From the NCBI GenBank assembly GCA_963855995.1, contig OY979723.1, positions 4,772,176 through 4,836,175 of the forward strand: a stretch of 64,000 nt of DNA, written 5' to 3'. Position 1 is the stretch's first letter, and each line of letters opens with the position of its first letter. Of this stretch, positions 31,375 to 43,379 are shown piece by piece. A program made the translations under genes and the position numbers. The notes beneath the pieces are model-generated. The model was given only the letters and a program-made list of their open reading frames with translations. It searched no databases and had not been told where the DNA came from. The DNA comes from Muricea muricata. Its lineage: Eukaryota; Cnidaria; Anthozoa; Malacalcyonacea; Plexauridae.

Positions 31375-32174
31375 AGTGAACTCTAATACAACTGGAACGA
31401 TAACTCCTATGTTTTCGTCCTATGATTGGATGAAGCCAAATTTGAAGCAAAAGGCGGGAACCGCGCGGGGAAAATGGCTTGTTCGGAAGGACTGGGGAAA
31501 GTTACGAGGAGTGAAAAGTTTGTTTTTGAGCGAAAATATGCTTGAAAAATGAGAATTTTTATCGCAAGACTTCAATTTTAAAGATTCGATCATGGTTTTC
31601 TGGATAGTCCTGACTGTTCTACACTTGGTTACGGAAAAAATTGAGGGCTATCAGTTTTTTACTCTGGAAAATGACGAAAGTTTCAACGTGCCGAAGCAAA
31701 CTACGAAGCAAACTACGCTCTTCAACTCAAGAATATATTGCTTTAAAACATGTCAACTCTTCCAAAACTTATCTTGTGCTAAAGTCCAGGTATCATTGTT
31801 TATTTTGAGCTTTTGGTCTTTGCTGTAGCCCTTCTAAAACGTGAGTAAATCGAGGTTTTCAAAGTGGTGTATTTGTATGGTTGATTTAAAAATACGTACA
31901 AAACTAACATTTTTCGTCAGATAGCATTAGTTTTAAAGCTTTAAACTTCGGTTACGGATAGTTCTTGGCAGCCTCTTCCATCTAACTGTTAAAACTCGAG
32001 AGGTAACAGTTGTTTAACAGATATTTAGTGACAAAGTTTTCGCCGAAACTGTTTTTCATTTTTAGCAGCCAAAAAATATTTTAAAACCTTACTGGACGTC
32101 CTAGACATGGCGGCCTTCAATTTGGCTTCAAAGATGGCGGCCAAGTTATCGTTCCAGTTGTATTAGAGTTCACT
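31375..32174. mobile_element. 800-bp element with 31-bp inverted ends and 9-10-bp duplication (element B)
   Basis: Ends AGTGAACTCTAATACAACTG on the left and CAGTTGTATTAGAGTTCACT on the right. The inverted part is about 31 bp and runs to GGAACGATAACT. The flanks are GATTGTGGCC (31365-31374) and GATTGTAGCC (32175-32184), a 9-10-bp duplication with one mismatch, as expected for Mutator-like elements. Non-coding as far as I can see. Confidence 0.82.
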
Positions 32175-32179
32175 GATTG

Positions 32180-33516
32180 TAGCCTTTCTCACGACCTGCG
32201 AACAGGCGCATGTCCGCCATGTTTGGGTACCGAGTAGCGCGAAGAGCGAGATGAAAAACACGACAAAAGTTGTTTTTTAAAAGCAAACTACAATGTTGGA
32301 GTTGAAGTTTTAAATGGTTAAAAATAAGCAGGCAGTTTGATCTTTCGTTGGTAGGTAAAAAGTATAGCTACTTTCATCTTGGAGAAATTCTGGTGTCAAA
32401 CTTGCAAAATATAAAGAGAAAAATGATTTTGAACGAGCGAGGAGCCAAGTCAAGGTGAGAACATTTTTGTACTCAATTGCTGGGTTTTCAAATCCGAGCT
32501 ATGTCAATTCTACTACACCTAAGGTCATATAATTTGGTACATGTTATCACGGACCGTTTGTGCATCTGGATTCGGTAAAAACAAGACACTAGTACGAAAA
32601 TTTAAAGGGTTTTTTTTTAAAACATGATCGCGATATTGACTCGACGATTTAACGCTTTGTTCCTCGTATAGTAATATTTTCTGAACCCAAGCAAAATAAA
32701 CACCAAAAAAGGTTGTAAGTGGTTATATAAAATTTCTATAAATTCTTAAATGTGAGCTACTGCACGTACATCAAATTTGAGCACTTTCAAAAGCAGTACA
32801 TGTACCGCCTACTGCAAAGGTTATAATTGCTGGCGTTATTCCTACAAAAGCCCGTTTTCGAATGTCTAAAATTTCGTACACTTACTCCTAAAAATGCAGA
32901 TTTATGACTAAGTAAGCAGGTAATTTATAGTATTTTAACAAAGGAAAGTCAGCAGCCTTGTTTATTTCTATTTTAGTTTTGTTTTTGTTAAGTTTTAGCT
33001 AATATTTACTGTAGCCAGAGTCAAATCATCATGAAACTTGTTGAGTCAATACGGCCGTGTCGCGATCATGTTTTAAAAACAAAAAAACCCTTTAAATTTT
33101 CGTACTAGTGTCTTGTTTTTACTGAATCCAGATGCACAAACGGTCCGTGATAACATGTACCAAATTATATGACCTTAGGTGTAGTAGAATTGACCTAGGT
33201 CGGATTTGAAAACCCAGCAATTGAGTACAAAATGTTCTCACCTTGAGTTGGCTCCTCGCTCGTTCAAAATCATTTTTCTCTTTATATTTTGCAAGTTTGA
33301 CACCAGAATTCCTCCAAGATGAAAGTAACTATACTTTTTACTTACCAACGAAAAATCAAACTGCCTGCTTATTTTTAACCATTTAAAACTTCAACTTTAA
33401 CATTGTAGTTTGCTTTTAAAAAACAACTTTTGTCGTGTTTTCCATCTCGCTCTTCGCGCTACTCGGTACCCAAACATGGCGGACATGCACCTGTTCGCAG
33501 GTCGTGAGAAAGGCTA
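32180..33516. mobile_element. 1337-bp palindromic element (element C)
   Basis: Inverted arms of about 460 bp, starting TAGCCTTTCTCACGACCTGC and ending GCAGGTCGTGAGAAAGGCTA, with only scattered differences. The loop (about 32640-33055) is unique A+T-rich sequence. The flanks are ATTG on both sides (32176-32179 and 33517-33520), or TA if the tips are placed two bases inward. Such long arms would give a very stable hairpin transcript. Confidence 0.82.
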
Positions 33517-33750
33517 ATTGACCTCAATAGACGATTTGCATGTTAGACTAACTTTCAATCTAGGCAAGACGAACAAAATCTTTTGCTATAGTTACTAGAA
33601 ATACATGCATGAAGCAACCCCTCGCCACTAACTAAGAGCATGCAACTATATTTTCGGAATTACATGAACTACTGGTATAGGTTGTTGTCATAGCAACACG
33701 GCAATTGTTATTCTTTTTGTATATTTTTTCAAAATGACAAAATATCAGTT

Positions 33751-34177
33751 TTTATTGCGATTTGCTTTCAAGCGTGCGGCGTGCGGTTTCAGAACGTACG
33801 TTTGCCGTTTCAAAACGTACGTTTGCCGTTTCAAAACGTACGTTTGCCGTTTCAAAACGTACGTTTGCCGTTTCAAAACGTACGTTTGCCGTTTCAAAAC
33901 GTATTGTTTTTCCCCGTGACATGTCATGTTGGGCGATGAAATTGACATGTTTTCGTGGTTGAAAAGGAATGTTTGGCTTTTACATACTATATTTACTATA
34001 TAAAAGCCAAACATTCCGTTCGAAGCGCGAGAGTGTCAATTTCATTGTTCAAACTTAGCACGAGGCCTGTCAAAACTGTTTTGAAACGGCAAACGTACGT
34101 TTTGAAACGGCAAACGTACGTTTTGAAACGTAAAACGTACGTTTTGAAACCGCACGCTTGAAAGCAAATTGCAATAA
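33751..34177. repeat. Foldback repeat with tandem ACGTACG units in its arms
   Basis: The outer arms are TTTATTGCGATTTGCTTTCA and the mirrored TGAAAGCAAATTGCAATAA. Inside the left arm are five tandem 21-bp units containing AACGTACGTTTGCCGTTTC (33793-33900). The right arm holds three units in reverse complement (34078-34148). The centre is a perfect hairpin (33966-34017, GGAATGTTTGGCTTTTA). The layout resembles foldback transposons, which carry tandem repeats in their inverted ends. Confidence 0.75.
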
Positions 34178-34710
34178 TCCTTGTTTTATTGACAATTTTT
34201 TTAATTGTCAATTTTATGTTATTACGCCTAATGTAAGCTTAAATTTGGTATAAAATACGACCTATTAATTACATTAGTAATAAGAAGACAGTTTTGCATT
34301 TACAAAACATAAACTTACTCTGGAATTTAAACAGTCAATAGACTGGATGAGTACGGCTACGCCAGCCTTTATAAAGCATTAAAACACAAGTATAAATACG
34401 CATTATCAACAAACTTGCCTTGTGTTTCAAGCCATAGTCAATTCTTGGCGCTTCTCTGTATTTTCCCCGGATTAATTTCTTTTCAAGAGTCGTTTTCGTC
34501 TTATTTCTCGCCTTTTTGGATGCCTTAAGTGTTTGCTACTCCTGATAGTCCGCCATATTCCTGAGATCAGATATGACCACCCTTCGTTGGTTGTGAAAGT
34601 TGCCAAATCTTTTTGCAAAAATACGAAATATTGTAGTGCAATATAGTCCGCCATATTTTTGAGATCAGTGATGACCACCCACTCCCACTCACCGCCATAG
34701 AGATAATAAA
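34178..34710. other. Spacer with a direct 40-bp duplication
   Basis: A block of about 40 bp (TAGTCCGCCATATTCCTGAG and onward to GACCACCC) occurs at about 34546 and again at about 34645 in the same orientation. Otherwise nothing is recognised. Confidence 0.5.
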
Positions 34711-35857
34711 TAGTCTAGGACCTGTATAGGGTTTTGTATGCATTTCATTTGCCACAAGTAATCTCAACAGTTTTAGGGTAAAATGACCATGCCGGTCAAC
34801 ATGGCATATGTGCCAAAACCCGAATCCGGGGCGAAAGTCCTCAAAATGACCCCGCCTTGAAACGGCAGTGTCGACATAGCTCTAACTTCAGACCAATGCA
34901 AGCAACAGCCTTTCTCAAGTGCTTATAGTGCTTAGAAGGGTTGCTTATAGGGGTGGTTATTAGAAGCAAAACATTGCCTAACTACAATATATTCCAAGAA
35001 AATCACCATTCAACATGCCAGGTCAACAGCTAATTATGCATAAAATCACTAAATTTGTTGGCAGAAATTAAATTTTTATATTTCCTAAAAAAAATTATTT
35101 TGTTGATATACAAGACATTGTATTTCTCTTACCCCCCGCAAAAACACGATTTCAGCCATATTTTCCGTCTTGTTCGCTTTTTTATCGCCGAGTAGCCGAA
35201 GTCTCATACAATTCTTGTACTTTCCCATAATCACAGATGACTAAAGAACAATTCAGCCCAGTTTCGGCTTGTTCTGAGACTGTACCATCTACTTTATCTC
35301 CGATTTTTTCTCCTCGACAATTAGCCAAAATTGCCGCCATTACGAAGTCTTGCCGCTTTTCTGTCCGATAAATGAGGCTTCTTCGTCTTTGTGTGTATTT
35401 ATACTATGTAATCCAGCAGTACTTTATACTATTGAATTTCTGAAGGTCATTTTGTTAAATTTGATCAAATTTCAATATAAAAATCCACCCACATAAAATC
35501 GAGTCTCTTCGAGCTTTAAAATAATTTGAAAGTCACGCGCAATCGTCACGAAAATTCCTCGTGGGCGACCATACCGGGAGGAGTGAATATTTTCACGAAT
35601 GCGTTTGCATGTTTATATTTGCGTATATTATTTTGTTTTTAAGCTTTAACTCTGACAGTTATGCATTTCTCCCATGTTTATTTTGAGGGCTATGCCAGTG
35701 CAGATACGTACGTTTCAATTTTAAAATCTTAGTGGGCTAATAGTGGCTTTTAGTGGCTTAAACGCTTAGTTATTTCATACTTTGGCATAATAAAAATCAC
35801 CCTTTAAATAAAAATGGGGAAATGCGTAAGTCTGTCTGATTTTCTTTTAGTTGAAGC

Positions 35858-38800
35858 CAGTGGCGTAGCCACGGGGGGGAATGGGGGGGGTCCGGACCCC
35901 CCCACTTTTGTTTTGGACAAGTTTTTTAATTCTTTCAAAACCGGGTAGAAATGTATGGGGGGGGGGGCAAAGCGGGTACAAAGAACATCAAGTGACCTGG
36001 TCATCAAATTTCAAAAAACTGGTAACTTTTTCAGTCAGAATTAGACCGTACCGGTGCGGTGCAAATTCAACACACCGCTACGGTTTACATTCGCAGTACT
36101 CATACAACAAGCCCTTCGAGTAAAAAGTTACATAAAGTATCTCCATGACGTGCAAGATTATAATCGCGGACTCCGCCAAATAAAATTGCTATGCAAATAA
36201 AAATCTTTGGGATTTTTTCTATTTGTATAAAGAGGGTATGCATGAATACTTTTATTAAAATGTGGAGACTTTAAAATATGGAAGTTATGGAATGTAGTAG
36301 TATATCTCGTGATCCTGCCAGTGAATCAATAGCGGATATTGAGCGGGTTTTTTCACTTGGGCCCGTGAGGCCTAAATTAGATTTTCCGAGGTCCATATTT
36401 GGAGGAAAATCATTGCGATTTCAAGAGAAATGGTACGATTTATACGACTGGATCGAATATTCAATACAGAAAGACGCAGTGTTTTGTTTCTATTGTAGGT
36501 TGTTTGGGACTCAAGGTAAGTAATGCTTTCTTCTTGTTTACTATTATCCTAAATGCTAACGCTATGATGACGGTATAATGATTTAGGAGAGTAAAAGTAT
36601 CAGGCTTTTTATGTACATCAAAGGTCAAATTGAAGCCAACAATCCAATATATCATACTGCAATCACCTGCTCGAAAAATATAATTCAACATATATTTCAA
36701 CATATACTGTATAGTTCAATGCCGTTTATGCACCCTGGAAAATATTTCATTTCAAGTGTTAACTCATAAAACTTTATAAAACATGCCGTTATTACAAATT
36801 TCTACAACACAATTCTCAACGAACATACCTAGCGAATATACGTGAATTAAACTGAAACAAAGTGATAAAAATTGCGTGTGGTTGACCTGAGAGTTGACCG
36901 ACCTCGCGACAGACTAATAACTGTAATGATGTTTGCGCATCCTTTATAGTTGGTTGCTCAGAGACTACATTTGTAAAAGCAGGATACACAAACTGGAAAA
37001 AGGCTACTGGAAAGGAAGGAAAGTTTGAAAGGCACAGCCAGTCAAGAATGCACAGTTTAAGCAGAGAAAGGGCCATATTGAAAAAAACACAGGTGCCTAT
37101 CAATGCTTAAATTTCTGCTGTTGCAGCTGAAAATTTATCCAAGAGAGAACAAGAAAGAAAAGAAAATCGGGAAATTGCAGGAGTAATTTTTGATGTGATA
37201 AGGCATATCGCTGTTCAAAATGAGGCTTTTCGGGGACATGATGAAAACAAAACTTCACTGAATCAAGGAAAGTTTTTGGAAGAGGTCAAGTTTCTTGCAA
37301 AGTACTATCCTCCATTGCAACGATGGCTGGATAATCATCCTGGAAATGTTTCTTGGCTTAGTCCTGATATTCAGAATGAAATGATTGAAATATTAGCAAA
37401 TAACATAATAGACATTATAAAGATGCAAGTAAATGAAAGCAAATACTACTCGGTTGAATGTGATGAAGTGACCAGCCACAAGCACTCGTATATGTCAATT
37501 GTACTGCGTTATGTGTTTGATAATACCATCTATGAACGTGTGGTTGGGCTCAAGCAGGTGGTTAGCTTAACAGGAAAATCCTTATGTGATGTCCTTGTGG
37601 AGGAACTGGGGAAATTAAAGATACCATTGTGTAACATGATTGGAAAAGGTTTTGATGGCGCCAGTAACATGTCTGGGAATGATAAAGGTATGCAGCAGCA
37701 ACTCGTTGATGCAGGAGCAACCCTTTCCCTATATTTTCATTGCTTTGCACACTGCCTGAATTTAGTCCTTGAAAAATGTGCTGAAACTTTGCCTGTAGTT
37801 CATGATGTCTTTTCAACAATTGGCTCAATGTACAAAGTAATGGAGGGGTCACCAAAACGAAATGCTGTTTATGAAGCAAATCTAAAACGTTTCTCCATAA
37901 AGGATGGAAGTACTGCTCTCTGTGCATTTTCAGATACCCGATGGACCGCAAAAGCGAATAACCTTGATGCCACACTGAATACTTTGCCAGCCCTGATTGC
38001 CACGTTGAAAGAGCTTAAGTCGAGTGATGCTACTTGTGAAGGCCTCCTTGTTAGAATTGGTTCTTTCGAGTTCCTACTACAGTTATTGATTTTAAAGGAA
38101 TGCTTCGAATTTTCAAGATACTCATCTGAGTATCTTCAAAGGGAGGAAATGGACTTGGTTACAGCTGTGGACACAGTAACTTCGCTTATCAATACATTTT
38201 CTTCCTTCCGAAACGAGGAGAAATTAACCAAATTTGTGCAAACTGCTAAGGCAAAAGCAGTCCAATGTGGCATTGAAGATACCTTCAGAGATCTAGGCAG
38301 CAAACGCTCGCGAAACTTGCCCCATCGGTTCACGGATGGACAAACTTTGCTTGATGCTGCTTTTAGCCATCGCAATGCCTCCTTAGCTCAACCCAACTCA
38401 TCCGTGACGGCACAGTCTAAGTTTTGCTTCGAATTTTACTACCCTGTTCTTGACCTGCTTCTGAGCGAATTGCGAAGACGATTTTCCATAGAATCTTGTG
38501 AGGTTCTGGTACAACTCTCCGCCCTAAATCCCGCACAATGGAATGAGGACAACCTCGAGAATGTTGGAAAGTTGGCCAAGAGATACAGCATTCCAGAGAA
38601 ACCAACATGTCAAGAGTATACGTTGTTCAAAAGTTCCAGATATTATCGTGGTTTGCTTGAAGAGATGGAGGAACGGAGAAAGCGAGGATGGAAGAATCCC
38701 TACTTACCTTTAATATTGAAGTATTGGCAAAGGTGATCTTGCTAGCTTGTATCCAAACCTGCACAGATTAATATGCATTGCAGCAACAATCCCTGTTACA

Positions 38801-39516
38801 ATAGCCTCGTGCGAGCGATGCCACAGCAAAGTTAAAATTGTCAACAACTACATGCGCGCAACCATGGCCGAAGATCGACTACAGAGCTTAGTTCTGATAA
38901 GCAGCGAACGCGATTTGGCAGAAGATATTAAGTTGGACTGTTTGGTTGATGTTTTTGCTCTTAAACCTAGAAAACTTCTTCTGTGAAACGTTATTGAATA
39001 GAAATAAACTCTATGTACTAGTTGAATCTATAAACAGTTTTATGTAATACTCATATTGCCATATTTACACGCAACTAGCACATTGTAAAGGGTCTATCAT
39101 CCCTGTGACAGTCAATAGTGTTATTTACGGACATATGCAGTTTCAAGTTTTTAGTCCTTGACAATCGATACTATATATTCGTGACGATTATAAATATGAT
39201 AAAACCATTAAATGTTCTGGTTTGAAAAGGAAGAACATCTAATTCTTTTAAATTTGTAATTATCGATCATCACGTTCTCGAAATATTCTACAAAGACGTA
39301 TTATTAACTATATACCTGCTGTGCAAAGTTGTTCATCTATCATATTAAAATATTCCTAAACAAGTTTGTACTACATCTGTTTAAATTTTTAGTCAGTAAC
39401 AACTGCATAAAATAAATGCATTAAATGATGGACATTAGATTATCTTTCTATACACAGGATATCCGGGTACTGGGCATTAGGACCCCCCCACTAGTTTAGG
39501 GCTGGCTACGCCCCTG
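35858..39516 (+). mobile_element. hAT DNA transposon, near-complete, 8-bp duplication
   Basis: The tips are CAGTGGCGTAGCCACG and, inverted at the right, CAGGGGCGTAGCCAG. The flanks are GTTGAAGC at 35850-35857 and 39517-39524, an exact 8-bp duplication. It carries a transposase gene with one intron (36278-38986). Both ends share the CAGxGGCGTAGCCA tip with the 302-bp MITE at 44075 and the MITEs at 59183 and 59401, so this is a candidate for the autonomous partner type of those MITEs. Confidence 0.92.
36278..38986 (+). pseudogene. hAT transposase (TTF-type zinc finger, DUF4371-like), one stop and one frameshift
   Basis: Exon 1 (36278-36515) ends with donor CAAG|GTAAGT. Exon 2 starts at 36962 after TTGCTCAG, and the junction restores a Glu codon in frame. 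The N-terminus holds a TTF-type zinc finger (FCFYCRLFG, FVKAGYTNWKKAT, FERHSQSRMHS). The long middle frame (37195-38736, open from 37111) has YYSVECDEVTSHKHSYMSIV (catalytic-domain Asp), GKGFDGASNMSGNDKGMQ, HCFAHCLNLVLEKCA and FSDTRWTAKAN. The dimerisation region (LHRLICIAATIPVTIASCER, MAEDRLQSLVLISSERDLAE) is in the next frame from about 38725 to 38986. A TAA at 37108-37110 and the frameshift near 38725 inactivate this copy. Everything else is well preserved, so the insertion is fairly recent. Confidence 0.9.
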
Positions 39517-40613
39517 GTTGAAGCTTAAAACAAAACAATACGCAAATATACATGAACGTAGAATAATATGAAATGTTTACTTGCCTTGCTGTGGAAACGA
39601 GCAAACGTATTCATGAAAATATTCACTCCCCCCGTATGATTGCCCACGAGGAATTTTCGTGACGATTGCGCGTGACTTTCAAATTATTTCGAAGCTTGAA
39701 GACACTCGATTTTATGTGGGTGGATTTTTATACTGAAAATTGACAGAAGTTTACAAACTCACCTTTAGAAATTCAATAGTATAAAGTACTGTTGGATTAC
39801 ATAGTATAAATACACATGAAGACGAAGAAGTCACATTTATCGGACACAAAAGCGGCAAGACTTCGTAATGGCGGCAATTTTGGCTAATTGTCGAGGATGC
39901 AAAATCGAGGATAAAGTAGACAGCACAGTCTTAGAACAAGTCGAAAATGGGATGAGTTTTTCTTTAGTGATCTGTGATTATGGGAAAGTACAAGAATTGT
40001 ATGAGACTTCGGCTACTCGGCGATAAAAAAACGAACAAGACGGAAAATATGGCTGGAAATCGTGTTTTTGCGGGGGTAAGTGAAATACAGTGTCTTGTAT
40101 ATCAACAAAATAATGTCAATCCTTTTGAAATCTGTAAGAATTTGATTCAATTCAACATGGTTTTTGATGTTATAATAATTTTTTTAGGAAATATGAAAAT
40201 TTAATTTCTGCCAGCAATTTTAGTGATTTTATGCATAATTAGCTGTTGACCTGGCATGTTGAATGGTGATTTTCTTGGAATATATTATAGTTAGACAATG
40301 TTTTGCTTCTAATAACCACCCCTATAAGCAACCCTTCTAAGCACTATAAGCACTTGAGAAAGGCTGTTGCTTGCATTGGTCTGAAGTTAGAGCTATGTCG
40401 ACACTGCCGTTTCAAGGCGGGGTCATTTTGAGGACTTTCGCCCCGGATTCGGGTTTTGGCACATATGCCATGTTGACCGGCATGGTCATTTTACCCTAAA
40501 ACAGTTGAGATTACTTGTGGCAAATGAAATGCATACAAACTCCTATACAGGTCCTAGACTAAAAAGAATAGAGGCGGCATCGGATGACAAATCGCGGGAC
40601 AAATTGAACAAAT

Positions 40614-41301
40614 CTAATAGGGGCCCCGGAATTTAAGTCCCGGAGGTATACTGAAAACACACAGTTTTTGTCAATTTTTGCTTGTTTTTATGACCATGAT
40701 GCACGCAGATATTGGCTATAATGAGAAAATATGTTGTAGCTTTCCAGTTTTTGTAATTTTAGGTGCAGACAGCCAGATTTTTGTGTAAATATTGGAGTTT
40801 TTCAACCTTAGGTTCTCCCTAGCAACGTATAGCAACCAGTTTTTGACCGGCTTTTTGCAGCGAGGTTTTGTAAAATATCTGCTAAATTATCCCACATGTG
40901 GACACAAATTGAACTTATTTGCCTTCAAACAGTTATCAAAATTGTTTTAGAGGTGCAACAAGGTGTACAACCACAATACTGCGATGTATTTAAACTTTAA
41001 GGACTTTTCTAGTGTGTTCATCTGATTTTTCGAATACAAAAATTGCATTTTGCTCACAAATACTCAATATTAAACATACCCAACTTTATCCTGTATTCAA
41101 AACACAAAATTCAAAACGTTCAAGGCAATCCTGCACTAATCTTTAACATCTTTGCCTTTGTTTTACATAAAAGACTTTGAGTGCGAAAAAAATCGAAAAA
41201 AAGTTTTTCTTGCGCTTTCTCGATCTCTTGCTGTAAAAAGTCGATAACCAGCCAATAGGCGCACAACCATACATCCGGGTCTTAAATTTGGCCCCCATTA
41301 G
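40614..41301. repeat. Palindrome-ended repeat, about 690 bp
   Basis: CTAATAGGGGCCCCGGAATT at the left is mirrored by AAATTTGGCCCCCATTAG at the right; the pairing extends about 30 bp with mismatches. No duplication is visible. It lies between the large inverted-repeat element and the LINE. Confidence 0.5.
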
Positions 41302-41339
41302 CTTTTGGCCTAATTTAGATTGATATAATACTGTTTTGT

Positions 41340-43377
41340 TTAGAGATGCTAAATCAGTTTCTAACTTTCAATCTTCGCAAAATATACTATCTCTAATGAT
41401 CAAAACCTATTGTTACCTAATACAAGTGGTTTCAAACTAGCGTCACTTAATGTGACTAGCCTACTCAAGCACATCGATGAGCTCAGAATCCTATTAGCCA
41501 ACAATATGATTGATGTATTAGCTATAAATTAGACAAGGCTTGACTTTACGGTTAGCGATAGAGAAGTTCATATAGATGGTTATGAGATTGTTCGACGTGA
41601 TAGAGCTACCAATGGTAGATTTGGCGGAGCGGTATGCTTTTATATCCGTAATTGCATAAATTTTTCTGTGAGAAATGATTTATCATTTGATCAATTAGAA
41701 AATTTGTGTATTTTAATTAACAAACCTAAAGCCAGGCCTTTTCTCATTGCGACTTGGTATAGACCACCAAATTCGCCAGTAGCTAAATTCAATTATCTTG
41801 AAAAACTTTTAGGTACACTTGATACAGAAAACATTGAGTACTATTTATTGGGTGACTTGAATTGTGATCTAAGTGTTACAGATCTGGATCATAGTTCAAG
41901 AGTACTCATGGATATTATTGGATTATACAATCTTTCGCAATTGATAAATGAGCCTACCCGGGTCACAGATTTTTCTTTTACATTGATTGATCATATTTTT
42001 ACAAACACTCCTGCTAAAGTTGTGTGCTCTGGTGTCTCTCATATTAGCATAAGCGATCACAGCCTTATTTATGCTTATCGAAAGCTGTCTGTTAGTTTGC
42101 CGTCGAGGGGCCACTCGACAATAGACTATAGAAAGTTTAAAAACTTTGACTCGATTAAATTTCGTCGTGATATTCGTCTACAAAATTGTAGTCATATTAA
42201 TTATTTTAATAATCCTGATGATATGTGGCATGCTTGGAAAACTACTTTCAACTTTATTGTTGAAAAACATGCCCCACTTTGTACAAAGCGTGTCAAAGCC
42301 TTTAAATCACCTTGGATTACGTCTCATTTAAAGGACGAAATGCATAAAAGAGATATTCAAAAAATCAAGGCGGTTCGTTCTAACGATTCTGAAGATTGGA
42401 TTTCTTTCAAAAAAATGCGTAATTCAGTTAATCAAAAGATTTTTCAGGCGAAAGAAACTTATTTTAAAAATACTTTGTACGAGAATAAAGGTAATCCTAA
42501 AAAGACTTGGAAGATTATTGAGCTTACATCTAAAAATCGGAAGGCTACTCAGGTGACTGAAATTGATTTGAACGGTGACTTAATAAATGATCCTAATAAA
42601 ATTGCTGACGCCTTCAACGAACATTTTTCTAACATTGGTTCCAAGCTAGCGGATGAAATAGGAAAAGGTAACAGGTCCTATGTTGATTATCTAAGTGATT
42701 ATAATATTGATGCAAGTTTTCAATTGAAAGAAACGGATTCTTCAACAGTTTCTATACTTTTGTCAAAACTTAGTAAATCGAAAGCAACTGGTTTGGACAA
42801 AATTTCATGTAGATTTCTTCGAGAGTGTTCTGATCTAATTGCCGAATCCCTTAGTCTGATTTTTAATCGCTCTATTATCATGGGCATATTTCCCAATGAA
42901 TGGAAATGCGCAAAAGTTGTTCCAATACATAAACAGGGGAAACGCAATTGCGTTGATAATTATCGACCAATTTCCATTATTCCTGCTGTTGCTAAGGTTT
43001 TTGAACGGTTAATTTATGATCAGGTACTCCAATATATAACTGAAAAGAAAATCCTAATTAATTGTCAATCGGGATTTCGTGGTCTACACTCAACTGTTAC
43101 TTCTCTTCTTGAGGCCACAAATGAATGGGCTTATAATATAGATCATGGAAATGTAAATGCGGCTGTTATGTTTCTTGACCTCAAGAAGGCGTTTGACACT
43201 GTGGATCATGAAATCTTGCTAGGGAAACTCAATGCATATGGCATCAGCGGAATGGCTGGAAATTGGTTTAGGTCATATCTCAGTGGACGTCAACAAATGT
43301 GTGTTATTAATGGGCGTTCGTGTAATAGTCGCTTTGTTCGATGCGGAATTCCCCAAGGGACTATATTGGGGCCACTT
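41340..43377 (+). pseudogene. LINE with APE endonuclease and reverse transcriptase, truncated after the PQG motif
   Basis: The endonuclease starts LPNTSGFKLASLNVTSL (about 41413). A TAG at 41530-41532 replaces the conserved catalytic Glu codon (the family pattern is IxETxL; here AIN*TRLD). From 41668 a 599-codon frame covers the rest of the endonuclease (LLGDLNCDLSV, ISISDHSLIYA), a linker (PWITSHLKDEMHKRD), and RT blocks KATGLDKISCRFL, NYRPISIIPAVAKVFE, QSGFRGLHSTV, MFLDLKKAFDTVDHEIL and RCGIPQGTILGPL. The next motif, FADDT, is absent because the frame joins a BEL/Pao integrase at about 43378. The style is CR1/L2-like. Confidence 0.9.
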
Positions 43378-43379
43378 TA

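Larger units (their letters stand above)
34711..40561. mobile_element. Large inverted-repeat element (arms about 1 kb) split by a hAT transposon
   Basis: The left arm (34711 to about 35660) is mirrored by the right arm (about 39535-40561). The outer ends are TAGTCTAGGACCTGTATAGG and CCTATACAGGTCCTAGACTA. Further shared blocks include GACCATGCCGGTCAACATGG and AGAAGGGTTGCTTATAGGGG. Identity between the arms is high, with small indels. TA flanks both tips. Without the 3659-bp hAT element in its centre the structure would be about 2.2 kb. No coding frame of its own is recognised. Confidence 0.85.

Noticed and set aside
33734..33962. Open frames with tandem YVCRFKT or KRTFAVS repeats
   Set aside because: They are translations of the non-coding 21-bp tandem unit in a foldback repeat. 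Open frames occur on both strands, so they are not a repeat protein.
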